Origin: Paenibacillus thiaminolyticus
GTDB taxonomy: Bacteria; Bacillota; Bacilli; Paenibacillales; Paenibacillaceae
Reading direction: 5' to 3'
NCBI RefSeq assembly: GCF_007066085.1
Contig: NZ_CP041405.1
Coordinates: 1,984,001-2,048,000, forward strand
Length of the DNA stretch: 64,000 nucleotides
Part shown: in pieces, positions 1 to 8,683 of the stretch
Layout of the letters: each line of letters begins with the position of its first letter
How positions within the stretch are numbered: the stretch's first letter is position 1
Made by a program: the position numbers and the translations under genes
Notes under the pieces: model-generated
Told to the model about the DNA's origin: nothing
The model's database searches: none
Seen by the model: the letters and a program-made list of their open reading frames with translations, nothing else

Positions 1-1235
1 AAGGCGTCCTGTGGGGGTATTCTCCCAGCATCCTCGAAGAAGGCCGGATGACGGTCGCATCCTTGTTCAAGCAAGCCGGCTACCGTACGGCATGCTACGG
101 GAAATGGCATCTCGGGCTCGATTGGCACCGGACCGGCCCCGCGGCCGAAGATGTTGAGTTCAGCAAGCCAATTCGGCGCGGTCCGATCGATGCCGGGTTC
201 GACGAGTTCTACGGCATCAGCGCCTCGCTCGATATGCCGCCCTACGTCTATATCGAGAATGACGCCGTGGTACAGCTTCCGGATCGGCTGACCCGCAACG
301 ATGACAAGAAGGGATTTTGGCGGGAAGGCCCGGCGGCGCCCAATTTCCGGCATGAAGAGGTGCTGCCCCGGCTGACCGGCAAAGTGCTAGAGCGGATTGA
401 GCAGTTCAGCTCTGCGGCGGACGGCAGCCCGTTCTTCATCTATTACCCGCTGCCCGCCCCGCATACGCCGATTGTGCCGGCCCCGGAATTCGTCGGGCGC
501 TCGGGAACCAATCTATACGGCGACTTCGTCCTCATGGTCGACGATGTCGTGGGCGCGATTATGCGCAAGCTAGAGGAATGCGGCATCGCGGACAATACCG
601 TTGTCCTGTTCACGAGCGACAACGGCTGCTCCCCAAGCGCGGATTATGAGGAGCTGGCCCGATATGGCCATCATCCAAGCTATGTCTTCCGCGGCCACAA
701 GGCCGATATTTATGAAGGCGGGCACCGCGTGCCGCTGCTCGTCCGCTGGCCGGCGCGCATTGCGGCGGGCACCCTCTCCGGCGAGCCGGTCTGCCTCGTC
801 GACTTCATGGCGACGGCCGCGGATGTGACGGGCCAGACGCTCCCTGACGATGCGGGCGAGGACAGCGTCAGCCATCTCCCCCTGTGGCTCGGCACGGATG
901 GAACGGAGCCGCTTCGCGAAGCGATCGTGCATCATTCGATCGACGGCTCCTTCTCGATTCGCAAGGGCGAATGGAAGCTCGAACTCTGCCCCGGCTCTGG
1001 AGGGTGGAGCGATCCGGCGCCTGGACAAGAGCCTCCCGGCTCCCCGTCGTTCCAGCTGTACCGGCTGAGCGACGATATCGGCGAGCGGCAAAATGTAATC
1101 GCTCGATTCCCTGACATCGTCCAGGAGCTGACGGCCCTGTTGAGCCGCTATATCAAGGAAGGACGGAGCACGCCAGGCCCTCCGCAGCCCAATACAGGAA
1201 TGCCGCGCTGGAGCCAGCTGCACTGGATGGAATAA
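1..1235 (+). CDS. Sulfatase (arylsulfatase family), 5' end outside the window
   Basis: C-terminal part of an alkaline-phosphatase-superfamily sulfatase, which hydrolyses sulfate esters, often on glycans. The frame is open from the left edge; the first internal ATG is at position 48, but homology-like sequence (GVLWGYSPSILEEG) precedes it, so that ATG is not the start. Visible motifs: YGKWHLG near the beginning (conserved Lys and His of the active site), PHTPIVP, VVLFTSDNG (metal-binding Asp-Asn), and EGGHRVPLLVRWP. The Cys/Ser-x-Pro-x-Arg formylglycine motif should lie just upstream, outside the window, so catalytic competence cannot be judged. No signal peptide can be assessed. High GC like the local background. 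Confidence 0.9.
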   Translation, partial: GVLWGYSPSILEEGRMTVASLFKQAGYRTACYGKWHLGLDWHRTGPAAEDVEFSKPIRRGPIDAGFDEFYGISASLDMPPYVYIENDAVVQLPDRLTRNDDKKGFWREGPAAPNFRHEEVLPRLTGKVLERIEQFSSAADGSPFFIYYPLPAPHTPIVPAPEFVGRSGTNLYGDFVLMVDDVVGAIMRKLEECGIADNTVVLFTSDNGCSPSADYEELARYGHHPSYVFRGHKADIYEGGHRVPLLVRWPARIAAGTLSGEPVCLVDFMATAADVTGQTLPDDAGEDSVSHLPLWLGTDGTEPLREAIVHHSIDGSFSIRKGEWKLELCPGSGGWSDPAPGQEPPGSPSFQLYRLSDDIGERQNVIARFPDIVQELTALLSRYIKEGRSTPGPPQPNTGMPRWSQLHWME

Positions 1236-1320
1236 GGGGCAAGGCCCTAGCGGCCGGCCCCGGCGCACCTCTGCCGCAGGCAAATAATCATCGCCATCCT
1301 CCCTCATCAATCCCGGCCCT

Positions 1321-1363
1321 CCTGAATAAAGTGAGTAGAAAGCGATTCATCTGCTTATTCAGG
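1321..1363. repeat. Inverted repeat upstream of yhbH
   Basis: CCTGAATAA at 1321-1329 and TTATTCAGG at 1355-1363 are a perfect 9-bp inverted repeat separated by 25 bases, ending about 33 bases before the yhbH start. It could be an operator or a weak hairpin after the sulfatase gene. There is no T-run, so it is not an ordinary terminator. I saw no convincing SigE promoter next to it, although yhbH is SigE-dependent in Bacillus subtilis. Confidence 0.35.
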
Positions 1364-1395
1364 GAATTTCACTTGGTTAGTAAGGAGGGCCATCT

Positions 1396-2547
1396 ATGAC
1401 CAACCCATTGTTTATCGTGTCCCGCGAGGACTGGTCGCTCCATCGCAAAGGATATCAGGATCAAGCGCGCCACCAGCAGAAGGTTAACGATGCGATTAAG
1501 CAGAATCTCCCCGACCTCGTCACCGAGGAAAACATCATCATGTCCGACGGCAAGCAAATCATTAAAGTTCCAATCCGGAGCCTGGATGAATTCCGCTTCG
1601 TCTACAATTTCAACAAGAAAAAGCATGTCGGCCAAGGAGACGGCGACAGCCAGGTCGGAGACGTACTCGGAACCGACGGCTCCCAAGGCGCGGGCAAAGG
1701 GAAGCAGGCCGGCGATCAGGCCGGAACGGATGTCATCGAAGCCGAGGTCAGCATCGCGGATCTCGAAAATATGCTGTTCGATGAACTCGAACTGCCTTAT
1801 TTGAAGCAGAAGGACAAAGATCAACTGGAGACGACCGACATCCGGTTCAACGATATTCGCAAAAAGGGCATCATGTCCAACATCGACAAGAAGCGCACCA
1901 TTCTCGAAAATTTGCGCCGCAATGCGCTTGCCGGGAATCCGGGGATTCACCGCATCAGTCCGGACGATCTGCGCTTCAAGACATGGGAGGAAATCGTGAA
2001 GCCGCATTCCAATGCCGTCATTATCGCCATGATGGATACGTCCGGCTCGATGGGCTCGTTCGAGAAATATTGCGCGCGCAGCTTCTTCTTCTGGATGACG
2101 CGCTTCCTGCGCCGCCAATACGAGAAGGTCGATATGGTCTTCATCGCCCATCATACCGAAGCGAAGGAAGTGAGCGAGGACGAGTTTTTCACCCGCGGAG
2201 AGAGCGGCGGCACCATCTGCTCCTCCGCCTATATCAAGGCACTGGACATTATCGACAGCCGGTTCCCGCCTTCTTCCTATAATATTTATCCATTCCATTT
2301 CTCAGACGGGGATAACTTGACCAGCGACAACGATCGCTGCGTGAAGCTGATCGGCGAGCTGCTGCAGCGCGCCAACCTGTTCGGCTACGGCGAAGTGAAT
2401 CAATACAATCGCAGCAGCACGCTCATGTCCGCGTACCGCCATATTCAGAACCCCCACTTCATGCACTATGTCATCAAGGAAAAGGCCGAGGTGTACCGCG
2501 CGCTCAAGCACTTTTTCAAAAAACAGCCGGAAGGGGTGCGCTCATGA
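1396..2547 (+). CDS. yhbH: Sporulation protein YhbH (DUF444 family)
   Basis: 383-aa DUF444 protein. The N-terminal part (1-70) carries the family start ([22 protein letters not shown]), followed by a Gly/Asp/Gln-rich linker (78-112). The C-terminal half is a von Willebrand A-like fold with a MIDAS-type motif [10 protein letters not shown] (Asp214 and following Ser residues). In B. subtilis yhbH is a SigE-controlled sporulation gene linked with the kinase gene prkA; in E. coli the homologue is yeaH beside yeaG. Here prkA is absent and the gene is followed directly by spoVR with a 4-base ATGA overlap. Start chosen for AAGGAGG eight bases upstream. Biochemical role unknown in the family. Confidence 0.93.
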   Translation: MTNPLFIVSREDWSLHRKGYQDQARHQQKVNDAIKQNLPDLVTEENIIMSDGKQIIKVPIRSLDEFRFVYNFNKKKHVGQGDGDSQVGDVLGTDGSQGAGKGKQAGDQAGTDVIEAEVSIADLENMLFDELELPYLKQKDKDQLETTDIRFNDIRKKGIMSNIDKKRTILENLRRNALAGNPGIHRISPDDLRFKTWEEIVKPHSNAVIIAMMDTSGSMGSFEKYCARSFFFWMTRFLRRQYEKVDMVFIAHHTEAKEVSEDEFFTRGESGGTICSSAYIKALDIIDSRFPPSSYNIYPFHFSDGDNLTSDNDRCVKLIGELLQRANLFGYGEVNQYNRSSTLMSAYRHIQNPHFMHYVIKEKAEVYRALKHFFKKQPEGVRS

Positions 2548-3992
2548 CAGCCGACGATATGCAGGCGCTGAACTATGCCATCGACGAGATTACCGAGATC
2601 GCGGCCGGCTTCGGTCTGGACTTCTACCCAATGCGCTACGAGATCTGCCCGGCCGACATCATCTACACGTTCGGCGCTTACGGGATGCCGACCCGCTTCA
2701 GCCACTGGAGCTTCGGGAAGACTTTTCATAAGATGAAAATGCAATACGACTTCGGGTTAAGCAAAATCTACGAGCTCGTCATCAATTCCAACCCGTGCTA
2801 TGCCTTCCTGCTCGAGGGCAATTCGCTCATTCAGAACAAGCTGATCGTCGCGCATGTGCTGGCGCATTGCGATTTCTTCAAGAACAATGCTCGCTTCTCC
2901 GCCTCGAACCGCAATATGGTCGAGAGCATGTCTGCGACGGCCGAGCGCGTCATGCAATATGAGCTGGAATACGGGACGCAGGCGGTGGAGAGCTTCATCG
3001 ATGCCGTGCTCGCCATCCAGGAGCATATCGACCCGCAGATCGTGCGGCCGCAGACGCTCGACAAGCAGCGCTATATGGAGCTGAAAATCCGCGAACAGCG
3101 CGAAGGGAAACCGCCCGCTCCGCCGGGGGCCTATGATGACCTGTGGGCACTCGAGGAAATGAAGGCAGCAATGCGTTCCACTTCACCCCGGCCGGGGATC
3201 GCCGACCGCCGGTTCCCGCCGGAGCCGGAGAAAGACATCGTCTGGTTCATCCAGGAATTCTCCCCGGTGCTGGAGGATTGGCAGCGCGATATCATGACGA
3301 TGCTGCGCGATGAGATGCTCTATTTCTGGCCGCAGATGGAGACGAAAATTATGAACGAGGGCTGGGCCTCCTTTTGGCATCAGCGCATCCTGCGGGAGCT
3401 GGATCTGACCTCGGAGGAGACGCTCGAGTATGCGAAGCTGAACGCATCGGTTGTACAGCCGTCGCGCCACAGCCTGAATCCCTATTATTTGGGCGTGAAA
3501 ATATTCGAGGATATCGAGAAGCGCTGGGATAGCCCGACGGAGGAGGAGCGCGATCGGTTCGGCCGCGAGCCGGGTCAGGGCCGCGCCAAAATTTTCGAGG
3601 TGCGTGAATTCGATTCCGATCAATCGTTCCTGCGCAATTACTTAACGAAAAAGCTGTCGGAAGAGCTGGATCTGTACATTTTCGAGAAAAAGGGGCCGGA
3701 ATGGAAAATTACCGATAAATCATGGGAGAACATCCGCGATCAGCTCGTCTACTCGCGCGTCAACGGCGGCTTCCCGTACCTCGTGGTCGAGGACGGCGAC
3801 TACCACCGCAACGGCGAGCTGTTCCTGAAGCATCACTATGAAGGGCTCGAGCTCGATCTGAAATATCTCGAACGAACGCTGCCGTATGTCTATACGCTAT
3901 GGGGCAAGGCCGTCCACCTCGAGACGAAGGTCGAGGAGAAAATGGTGCTGTTCACCTATGACGGGAAAAAGGTGTCGCGGAAATTTATGTAG
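2544..3992 (+). CDS. spoVR: SpoVR family protein (spore cortex formation)
   Basis: 482-aa SpoVR/YcgB family protein, normal family length. In B. subtilis SpoVR is needed for proper spore cortex formation; its biochemical activity is not established. The protein is soluble, with no signal peptide or membrane segment, and rich in conserved aromatic/acidic stretches typical of the family ([17 protein letters not shown] near the start; [17 protein letters not shown] around 320; [15 protein letters not shown] in the C-terminal third). It overlaps the yhbH stop by four bases, so the two are translationally coupled. YhbH-SpoVR coupling is a common arrangement in Paenibacillus-like genomes. Confidence 0.94.
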   Translation: MTADDMQALNYAIDEITEIAAGFGLDFYPMRYEICPADIIYTFGAYGMPTRFSHWSFGKTFHKMKMQYDFGLSKIYELVINSNPCYAFLLEGNSLIQNKLIVAHVLAHCDFFKNNARFSASNRNMVESMSATAERVMQYELEYGTQAVESFIDAVLAIQEHIDPQIVRPQTLDKQRYMELKIREQREGKPPAPPGAYDDLWALEEMKAAMRSTSPRPGIADRRFPPEPEKDIVWFIQEFSPVLEDWQRDIMTMLRDEMLYFWPQMETKIMNEGWASFWHQRILRELDLTSEETLEYAKLNASVVQPSRHSLNPYYLGVKIFEDIEKRWDSPTEEERDRFGREPGQGRAKIFEVREFDSDQSFLRNYLTKKLSEELDLYIFEKKGPEWKITDKSWENIRDQLVYSRVNGGFPYLVVEDGDYHRNGELFLKHHYEGLELDLKYLERTLPYVYTLWGKAVHLETKVEEKMVLFTYDGKKVSRKFM

Positions 3993-4018
3993 GTTGCGGA
4001 AGCTATGCGGAAAATACG

Positions 4019-4054
4019 GAAGCTGGATCTTCTTTTGCAGAGGGGTCCAGCTTC
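4019..4054 (+). terminator. Possible hairpin terminator after spoVR
   Basis: GAAGCTGGA (4019-4027) pairs with TCCAGCTTC (4046-4054), 26 bases after the spoVR stop. The sequence after the stem (TGATTATGG) is only weakly T-rich, so termination may be inefficient. Confidence 0.4.
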
Positions 4055-4094
4055 TGATTATGGATTTGGAGGTGCCAGCCATCCCATAGACACT

Positions 4095-4958
4095 CTACCT
4101 GTACTCTATTTCAAAATGATTGCTGTCAAAATAAATGAGGTCTCCATGCTTGTAATGCCACACAGCTTGAAGATGGGTAGGCTGCTTTATACCGTTTATC
4201 GTCTGATAGTTCCCGAACATGGCGGACCATGCCACTTGTTGCTTGGTTCCATCTGTTGATACAAGTGTCCGGTCGTTCGTTGTAAAAGAAAGCGCCTCTC
4301 CGTTCTCGCTAAAAGTAAATACGCCGCTAGCTGAAATGCCATAATAAGATATGGTTGCTCTGGTGTGAGTGTCGTCAATAGCCTCCCAGGTAATATAATT
4401 CTGCAAAGCTGCACTGGGCATGACTATAGATTCCGCTAGAAAAGTAACCAAACAGGCTTTGTCCATTTCCTCCCCTCTTTGATCAAACAGCGTGATTCCT
4501 TTTGCAATAACACCTTTCATGCTGCCTACCCCATTAACATAGGAATCAAAGCCCTGAAAAGGGATCCCATACATAGATGTATCAATAAATGCAATCCTCT
4601 CAGGCACACTAACAAAGTTGTACTGTGTATAATCGATGGTTAGGCCTGGTTGGTCAGGTGACAAGATAAAATCCACATCTTTAAAGACTGCTTTCATATA
4701 AGTCATCTTGGGAGTGCCAATGTACCCACTATATTCAAAATACCTTTTCACAGGAATCGGCAAAGTTTCTATCTCGTCGTATGTAAAAACAGCTTCACTT
4801 GGGTTTGAATTACCGATTTTCTCAGCGAGTGTCTGATCGAATTCTGCTCTTGTCTTCGAATAAGGTATATTAAAAAAGATGATAATTCCAATCACGATAA
4901 CTGCCAAAATTGTTGCTATCACCCACATGAATTTTTTAACTCCTTTCAGCATTATCAT
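4095..4958 (-). CDS. Membrane-anchored hypothetical protein (DUF6544-like)
   Basis: About 287 aa. One N-terminal transmembrane segment (VIATILAVIVIGIIIFF) is followed by an extracytoplasmic domain with aromatic-rich beta-strand segments (PVKRYFEYSGYIG; DSYVNGVGSMKGVIAKG; HLQAVWHYKHGDLIYFDS at the C-terminus). I read it as a DUF6544-type protein, but this is family recall, not a search. Start chosen at the ATG at 4958 because GGAGG lies six bases before it; an ATG at 4979 and another at 4928 are alternatives. It overlaps the end of the marR gene by 23 bases, so the pair is one operon and this protein is probably controlled by that repressor. Lower GC than neighbours. Confidence 0.6.
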   Translation of the reverse strand: MIMLKGVKKFMWVIATILAVIVIGIIIFFNIPYSKTRAEFDQTLAEKIGNSNPSEAVFTYDEIETLPIPVKRYFEYSGYIGTPKMTYMKAVFKDVDFILSPDQPGLTIDYTQYNFVSVPERIAFIDTSMYGIPFQGFDSYVNGVGSMKGVIAKGITLFDQRGEEMDKACLVTFLAESIVMPSAALQNYITWEAIDDTHTRATISYYGISASGVFTFSENGEALSFTTNDRTLVSTDGTKQQVAWSAMFGNYQTINGIKQPTHLQAVWHYKHGDLIYFDSNHFEIEYR

Positions 4959-5400
4959 GACCTTCCTCCATTTTCGCAATATTGTCAGCTAACTGAATGA
5001 GTCCCTTATATAAACCATTCGTTACCTCCTCATCAAATGCGTCAAATAATGCATCCATAAACTGCTCCTCTTTGTCGCCTCTTTCCTGAAAATAGGTTGT
5101 ACACTTTGGTGTCAGATGAATTCTAACGACTCTCGCATCATGAACATCTTTCGTTAGCGACACAAACCCCTGTTTCTCAAGAATAAGGGCCATCTTCTTC
5201 ACATTTTGTCTGGAATTGCCTATCATCTCGGCAACCTCACTTAATGTGGGCGACGGGTTTCCGCACTTCAAAATAATCGCTATCAATAGCCATTGCTTCA
5301 TCGTTACGTTCTCATCTAGCTTGTCACCAAGAATCTGTAATCGGTTTGCCAATGTAAGAATCGCACCAAAAATATATGCTTTTTTCTGATCATCACTCAT
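4936..5400 (-). CDS. MarR family transcriptional regulator
   Basis: 154-aa winged-helix MarR protein: N-terminal dimerisation helix, helix-turn-helix around 60-85 (SPTLSEVAEMIGNSRQNVKKMALIL), then the wing (GFVSLTKDVHDARVVRIHLT) and a C-terminal dimerisation helix. MarR proteins typically repress their own operon and release DNA on binding small phenolic or oxidant ligands. It is the first gene of a two-gene operon with the membrane protein at 4095-4958. Start has GGAGG nine bases upstream. Two palindromic sites in its own promoter (5424-5458) support autoregulation. Confidence 0.88.
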   Translation of the reverse strand: MSDDQKKAYIFGAILTLANRLQILGDKLDENVTMKQWLLIAIILKCGNPSPTLSEVAEMIGNSRQNVKKMALILEKQGFVSLTKDVHDARVVRIHLTPKCTTYFQERGDKEEQFMDALFDAFDEEVTNGLYKGLIQLADNIAKMEEGHDNAERS

Positions 5401-5423
5401 GACAATAGGCCTCCAAATAAAAG

Positions 5424-5468
5424 GTAACTGGTTACATATATTATACGTAACCGGTTACCTTTTGTCTA
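5424..5468 (-). promoter_or_regulatory. marR promoter with two palindromic operators
   Basis: Read on the minus strand: a -35 TAGACA (5463-5468), a 17-base spacer, and a perfect -10 TATAAT (5440-5445). The spacer contains the palindrome GTAACCGGTTAC (5447-5458), and a second copy, GTAACTGGTTAC (5424-5435), sits just downstream of the -10. The two 12-bp sites share GTAAC-NN-GTTAC and their centres are 23 bases apart, about two helical turns. Repressor at either site would block RNA polymerase. Binding by the adjacent MarR protein is inferred. Confidence 0.75.
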
Positions 5469-5698
5469 GGTACTATGTACGCTTTAAGTGCCGCTTCATA
5501 CATTGGCGTTCCGGTGCAGCTCGCATCGCTTATTGACCATGAGCATTGCCATCCATTACAACTTTCGCAACCGAACTCATTCATGCAAAATAGCAGACAA
5601 GAGAGAGGCGGCACCTACTCGACTTCATTCCGCACCTATTACTTACCGCTTATAATCAGGTATAATAAAGGAAAGGATGGCAGGAAGGAGGGGCATGT
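5469..5698. other. Intergenic stretch with possible -10 hexamers
   Basis: No gene seen. Two TATAAT hexamers occur at 5651-5656 and 5661-5666, a suitable distance before the nuclease gene at 5699, but neither has a good -35 at 17 bases. Confidence 0.4.
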
Positions 5699-6658
5699 AT
5701 GGGAAAGGAATCTGATGAACACAATACCATTCATTACCGCCACGATACGTCATACCGCTTCCTATTGTCCAGCAAAAAACTCTTTGTCGAGTTGCTTCGC
5801 TCCTTTGTTCAAAAAGAGTGGGTTGAGCGCATCGATGAAACGAATGTACAGGAAATCCCCCATTCGTTTGTTCTTCAAGACTTCAAGCGTAAGGAAGCCG
5901 ATTTGGTGTACCGGGTGAAGGTGAATGGACAAGATGTCGTTTTTTATTTGTTGCTGGAAATGCAGTCCAAAGTGGACTTCCTCATGCCATATCGCCTGCT
6001 GCTTTATCAGGTTGAGATCTGGCGGTATCTTATGAAAGATCAGGAAAAAGCGAAGGACAAGCCTAAAACATTCCGGCTGCCTCCCATTGTGCCGATTGTG
6101 CTGTACAATGGGAAGAGACGCTGGACCGCCAGTCGCCAATTTCGCCAGTTGTTAGCCAATGAAACGATGTTCGGCTCGGAACTCCTGAATTTTGAATATG
6201 TCCTTATTGATGTTGCTCGATATACAGAAGAAGAGTTGTTGGCTCTTTCCAATACGATCGGTTCTGTCTTTTTGCTTGATCAGACGGCGGATCAGACGGA
6301 GTTACTGAATCGGCTCGGCAAGCTGATGCATACGATACAGCAATTGCCAGAGGACAGCCAACAGCAATTAATCGCCTGGATGGCGAATATATTAAGTCAG
6401 AAATTGCCGGAAAATGAACCACAGTTGCGCGAGCTTATTCAAAACGTAAAAGGAGGCGTATCGGTTATGGGGCTTGAAAAAACCTTGGATGCCATTAAGC
6501 GTGAAGGTAGACGCGAAGGCAGAAGAGAAGGTAAGCGTGAAGCAAAAAAAGAAGTTGTCAAGCAAATGCTCGCCGAAGATTTGGATCCAGAATTGATCGC
6601 CAGAGTCACGGGCTTTTCATTGGAGATTATCACGCAGTTAAAGGAACAATCCCATTGA
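5699..6658 (+). CDS. Rpn/YhgA-like PD-(D/E)XK nuclease (putative transposase family)
   Basis: 319-aa member of the COG5464/Rpn family, recombination-promoting nucleases historically labelled transposases. The signature N-terminus (HDTSYRFLLSSKKLFVELLRSFV, residues 15-37) is followed by the nuclease core: Asp68 in RKEADLVYR and the Glu87-x-Gln89 motif in LLLEMQSK. The C-terminal tail carries a basic repeat (REGRREGRREGKREAKKE, about 272-289) and ends in the family's short TGFSLEIITQLK motif. Start has AAGGAGG seven bases upstream. A strong terminator follows, then directly the CRISPR array. Rpn proteins in E. coli are calcium-stimulated DNA endonucleases; whether this one acts on mobile DNA or in defence is unknown. 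Confidence 0.85.
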   Translation: MGKESDEHNTIHYRHDTSYRFLLSSKKLFVELLRSFVQKEWVERIDETNVQEIPHSFVLQDFKRKEADLVYRVKVNGQDVVFYLLLEMQSKVDFLMPYRLLLYQVEIWRYLMKDQEKAKDKPKTFRLPPIVPIVLYNGKRRWTASRQFRQLLANETMFGSELLNFEYVLIDVARYTEEELLALSNTIGSVFLLDQTADQTELLNRLGKLMHTIQQLPEDSQQQLIAWMANILSQKLPENEPQLRELIQNVKGGVSVMGLEKTLDAIKREGRREGRREGKREAKKEVVKQMLAEDLDPELIARVTGFSLEIITQLKEQSH

Positions 6659-6668
6659 TTCATAGTAC

Positions 6669-6700
6669 GGGCCGTTTCATTGCGAAACGGCCCTTTTTTT
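6669..6700 (+). terminator. Intrinsic terminator of the Rpn nuclease gene
   Basis: GGGCCGTTTC (6669-6678) and GAAACGGCCC (6684-6693) form a perfect 10-bp stem with a 5-base loop followed by TTTTTTT. It separates the nuclease gene from the CRISPR array; the last, degenerate repeat starts at 6702. Confidence 0.92.
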
Positions 6701-6701
6701 G

Positions 6702-7393
6702 TTCCCAGTCCACGCATCCGCGTAGGATGCGACCAAAAAATTCAACCTGGGTACGTTTTTCGTTGACATTTCAATCCACGCATCCGCGTAGGATGCGACT
6801 CAAATGCCAGCCTTGGAACTGAACGCAATCCCAATTTCAATCCACGCATCCGCGTAGGATGCGACCCCATCCACGTCCCGTAAATTTACAGACAAAGAGC
6901 ATTTCAATCCACGCATCCGCGTAGGATGCGACAATGCCTGCTGCGCCCAGGCGACCGCCGTCTCCGATTTCAATCCACGCATCCGCGTAGGATGCGACCG
7001 TAACGCTCCAGGTTCCCGTTCTTTTCTTGTTTATTTCAATCCACGCATCCGCGTAGGATGCGACCCGGCCGGGGTGGCGGGCACGTTTCCATTCCGAACA
7101 TTTCAATCCACGCATCCGCGTAGGATGCGACAAAAATCTCGGCCACAGTACGGACGAGGCGACGATTTCAATCCACGCATCCGCGTAGGATGCGACCGTA
7201 ACGCTCCAGGTTCCCGTTCTTTTCTTGTTTATTTCAATCCACGCATCCGCGTAGGATGCGACTGCCGACAGGCGCGCCGAAGACATTCGAAGAGTTATTT
7301 CAATCCACGCATCCGCGTAGGATGCGACACTTATTCCTTATCAGAATACGAGCAAGAACGGATTTCAATCCACGCATCCGCGTAGGATGCGAC
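6702..7393 (-). CRISPR. CRISPR array, 11 repeats and 10 spacers, I-C-type repeat
   Basis: Ten identical 32-nt repeats start at 6768, 6834, 6901, 6967, 7033, 7100, 7165, 7231, 7297 and 7362; on the + strand each begins ATTTCAATCC and ends GGATGCGAC. An eleventh copy at 6702-6733 differs at four of its first seven + strand bases. Read on the minus strand the repeat is GTCGCATCC...GTGGATTGAAAT, the form of type I-C repeats, with an internal GCATCC/GGATGC stem. Spacers are 33-35 nt. The degenerate copy on the left and the AT-rich leader on the right both show transcription on the minus strand. Spacers 6999-7032 and 7197-7230 are identical. No cas gene lies within the window, so the array needs effectors encoded elsewhere. 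Confidence 0.98.
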
Positions 7394-7573
7394 AGCGAGA
7401 ATTGACTGAATGTGTCAAGAATCCACTCAATTATGATTGAATAACTCTAGAAAATGAATAGAACAACCAAAACTTGCAATTCCCCCATAGCTCTTTCTAA
7501 TTAAATTGGTTAATTATGTAATAATTATGGTGCGAATGTCCCGGGAATTTCATGTGCGCTTCACATTCGCACC
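7394..7573 (-). promoter_or_regulatory. CRISPR leader with a long inverted repeat
   Basis: AT-rich non-coding DNA directly upstream of the first repeat in transcription direction. An 11-bp perfect inverted repeat, GGTGCGAATGT (7529-7539) and ACATTCGCACC (7563-7573), encloses 23 bases containing CCCGGGAATT and TGTGCGC. It lies 136 bases from the array. A hairpin of this kind is, from memory, a usual feature of type I-C leaders and would mark the promoter and adaptation region. Confidence 0.7.
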
Positions 7574-7909
7574 GGTAGGTGTGCCCCAATCATCAAGTTG
7601 CACAACTCCGCTTTCCTTACCGGGGCAAAGGGCTGAATCTTCCACTCGTTCTGTTGAATTATTGAACTGGTTCTCTCATTTAGTATATCATGGGCCAGCA
7701 TGATAGGGTATCGGTCGTTGCACTCACGGGTCGTCCCTTGCTTGAGGGCGGCCGAGGACAAGCCCCGGTTTGTGGGCCCGGGGCTAGCGACACGGGGCTA
7801 CATTATGGGCAATAATCATTACCGCTGGCTCTAACGAGGTATCTGCTCATGTGGGTCTCCAACGGACTCAGCAGGTCAACCAGATAAGTGGTGCCTCCTC
7901 CCGCCACGA
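7574..7909. other. Gene-free region between CRISPR leader and deacetylase gene
   Basis: 336 bases without a convincing gene. It is where I-C cas genes would normally begin, but only short spurious frames occur. A GC-rich hairpin, AGCCCCGG with CCGGGGCT, is near 7760-7790. I found no cas fragment here. Confidence 0.5.
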
Positions 7910-8662
7910 TCACCCCAACTCCATCTCCGGCAGCTCGTAGAGAGCCGCCGATGCCGCCTTCGCTTGAACAGGCTGGCCATTGGCGCGGACCAGGGTGTAG
8001 TATTCGTATTCGCCGATGACGGTGAAGTCGCCGTCCATGACCCCGGGATAGGCTCGGTTCACGGAGTAGATCTGGCTCCGGTAGGCCTGCAAGGCCCGCC
8101 CCTTATGCTGGCGGAAGCCCCGGATATTGGTTCGCGCCGTGATCGGGCAGGTCTGCGTCGGTCCGGAATCCGGGCAATGGTCGTAGTAATGTGGGATCGA
8201 GGTATAGTAGAATAATGGCTTCCGGCCCTCCGGGTAATGCGCTTCGGCCAGCTCAACCGCTCTCTCCGTGGCCTGGGATATCGCGATATGATCGGGATGT
8301 CCGGTCACCCCGTCCGGCGGAAACGTAATAATGACCTCCGGCCTTAGCTCGACAATCGTAGTCTGAATCCGATGCGCCAGCGCGGACGAGTCAAGCGACT
8401 GCAGCTCTCCGTCCGGATACCGGTACAGCACGAGTTCGGCGATGCCGAGAATGGAGCAGGCGTTCCGCAGCTCCTGTTCCCGGAACCGGGCCAATTCTTC
8501 GCGGGTAGCGAATTGGAACTCCCCTGACCTCCCCTTGCATCCCGAGGTGGCGCATGCGAGAATCACGTCATGGCCCGCACGGCTTAGCTTGGCTATCGTC
8601 CCTCCTGCGGCAAAGGATTCGTCATCGGGATGGGCGAACACGAATAGCCATCTTGTCTTCAT
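7910..8662 (-). CDS. PIG-L family deacetylase (LmbE/BshB-like)
   Basis: 250-aa zinc-dependent N-acetyl hydrolase of the PIG-L/LmbE fold. The metal motif AHPDDE is at residues 10-15 (His11, Asp13-Asp14) and the third ligand is in GHPDH (121-125), as in BshB and MshB, which remove acetyl groups from GlcNAc conjugates. No signal peptide, so it acts in the cytoplasm. Last gene of the minus-strand cluster, 21 bases after the kinase gene; start preceded by GGGAGG. It pairs logically with the kinase: import, deacetylation, phosphorylation. It is not adjacent to bacillithiol genes, so bshB1/bshB2 identity is not claimed. Confidence 0.88.
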   Translation of the reverse strand: MKTRWLFVFAHPDDESFAAGGTIAKLSRAGHDVILACATSGCKGRSGEFQFATREELARFREQELRNACSILGIAELVLYRYPDGELQSLDSSALAHRIQTTIVELRPEVIITFPPDGVTGHPDHIAISQATERAVELAEAHYPEGRKPLFYYTSIPHYYDHCPDSGPTQTCPITARTNIRGFRQHKGRALQAYRSQIYSVNRAYPGVMDGDFTVIGEYEYYTLVRANGQPVQAKAASAALYELPEMELG

Positions 8663-8683
8663 TCCCCTTCAGCCTCCCGCTGT

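Noticed and set aside
6800..7385. Open frames of 60-149 codons across the CRISPR array
   Set aside because: They come from the 32-nt repeats with regularly spaced spacers (repeat translated as SYADAWIEI or FNPRIRVGCD); not genes.
7561..7761. 66-codon minus frame between CRISPR leader and deacetylase gene, as a cas remnant
   Set aside because: Looked for Cas1, Cas2 and Cas4 motifs without finding any; no ribosome site and overlaps the leader hairpin.
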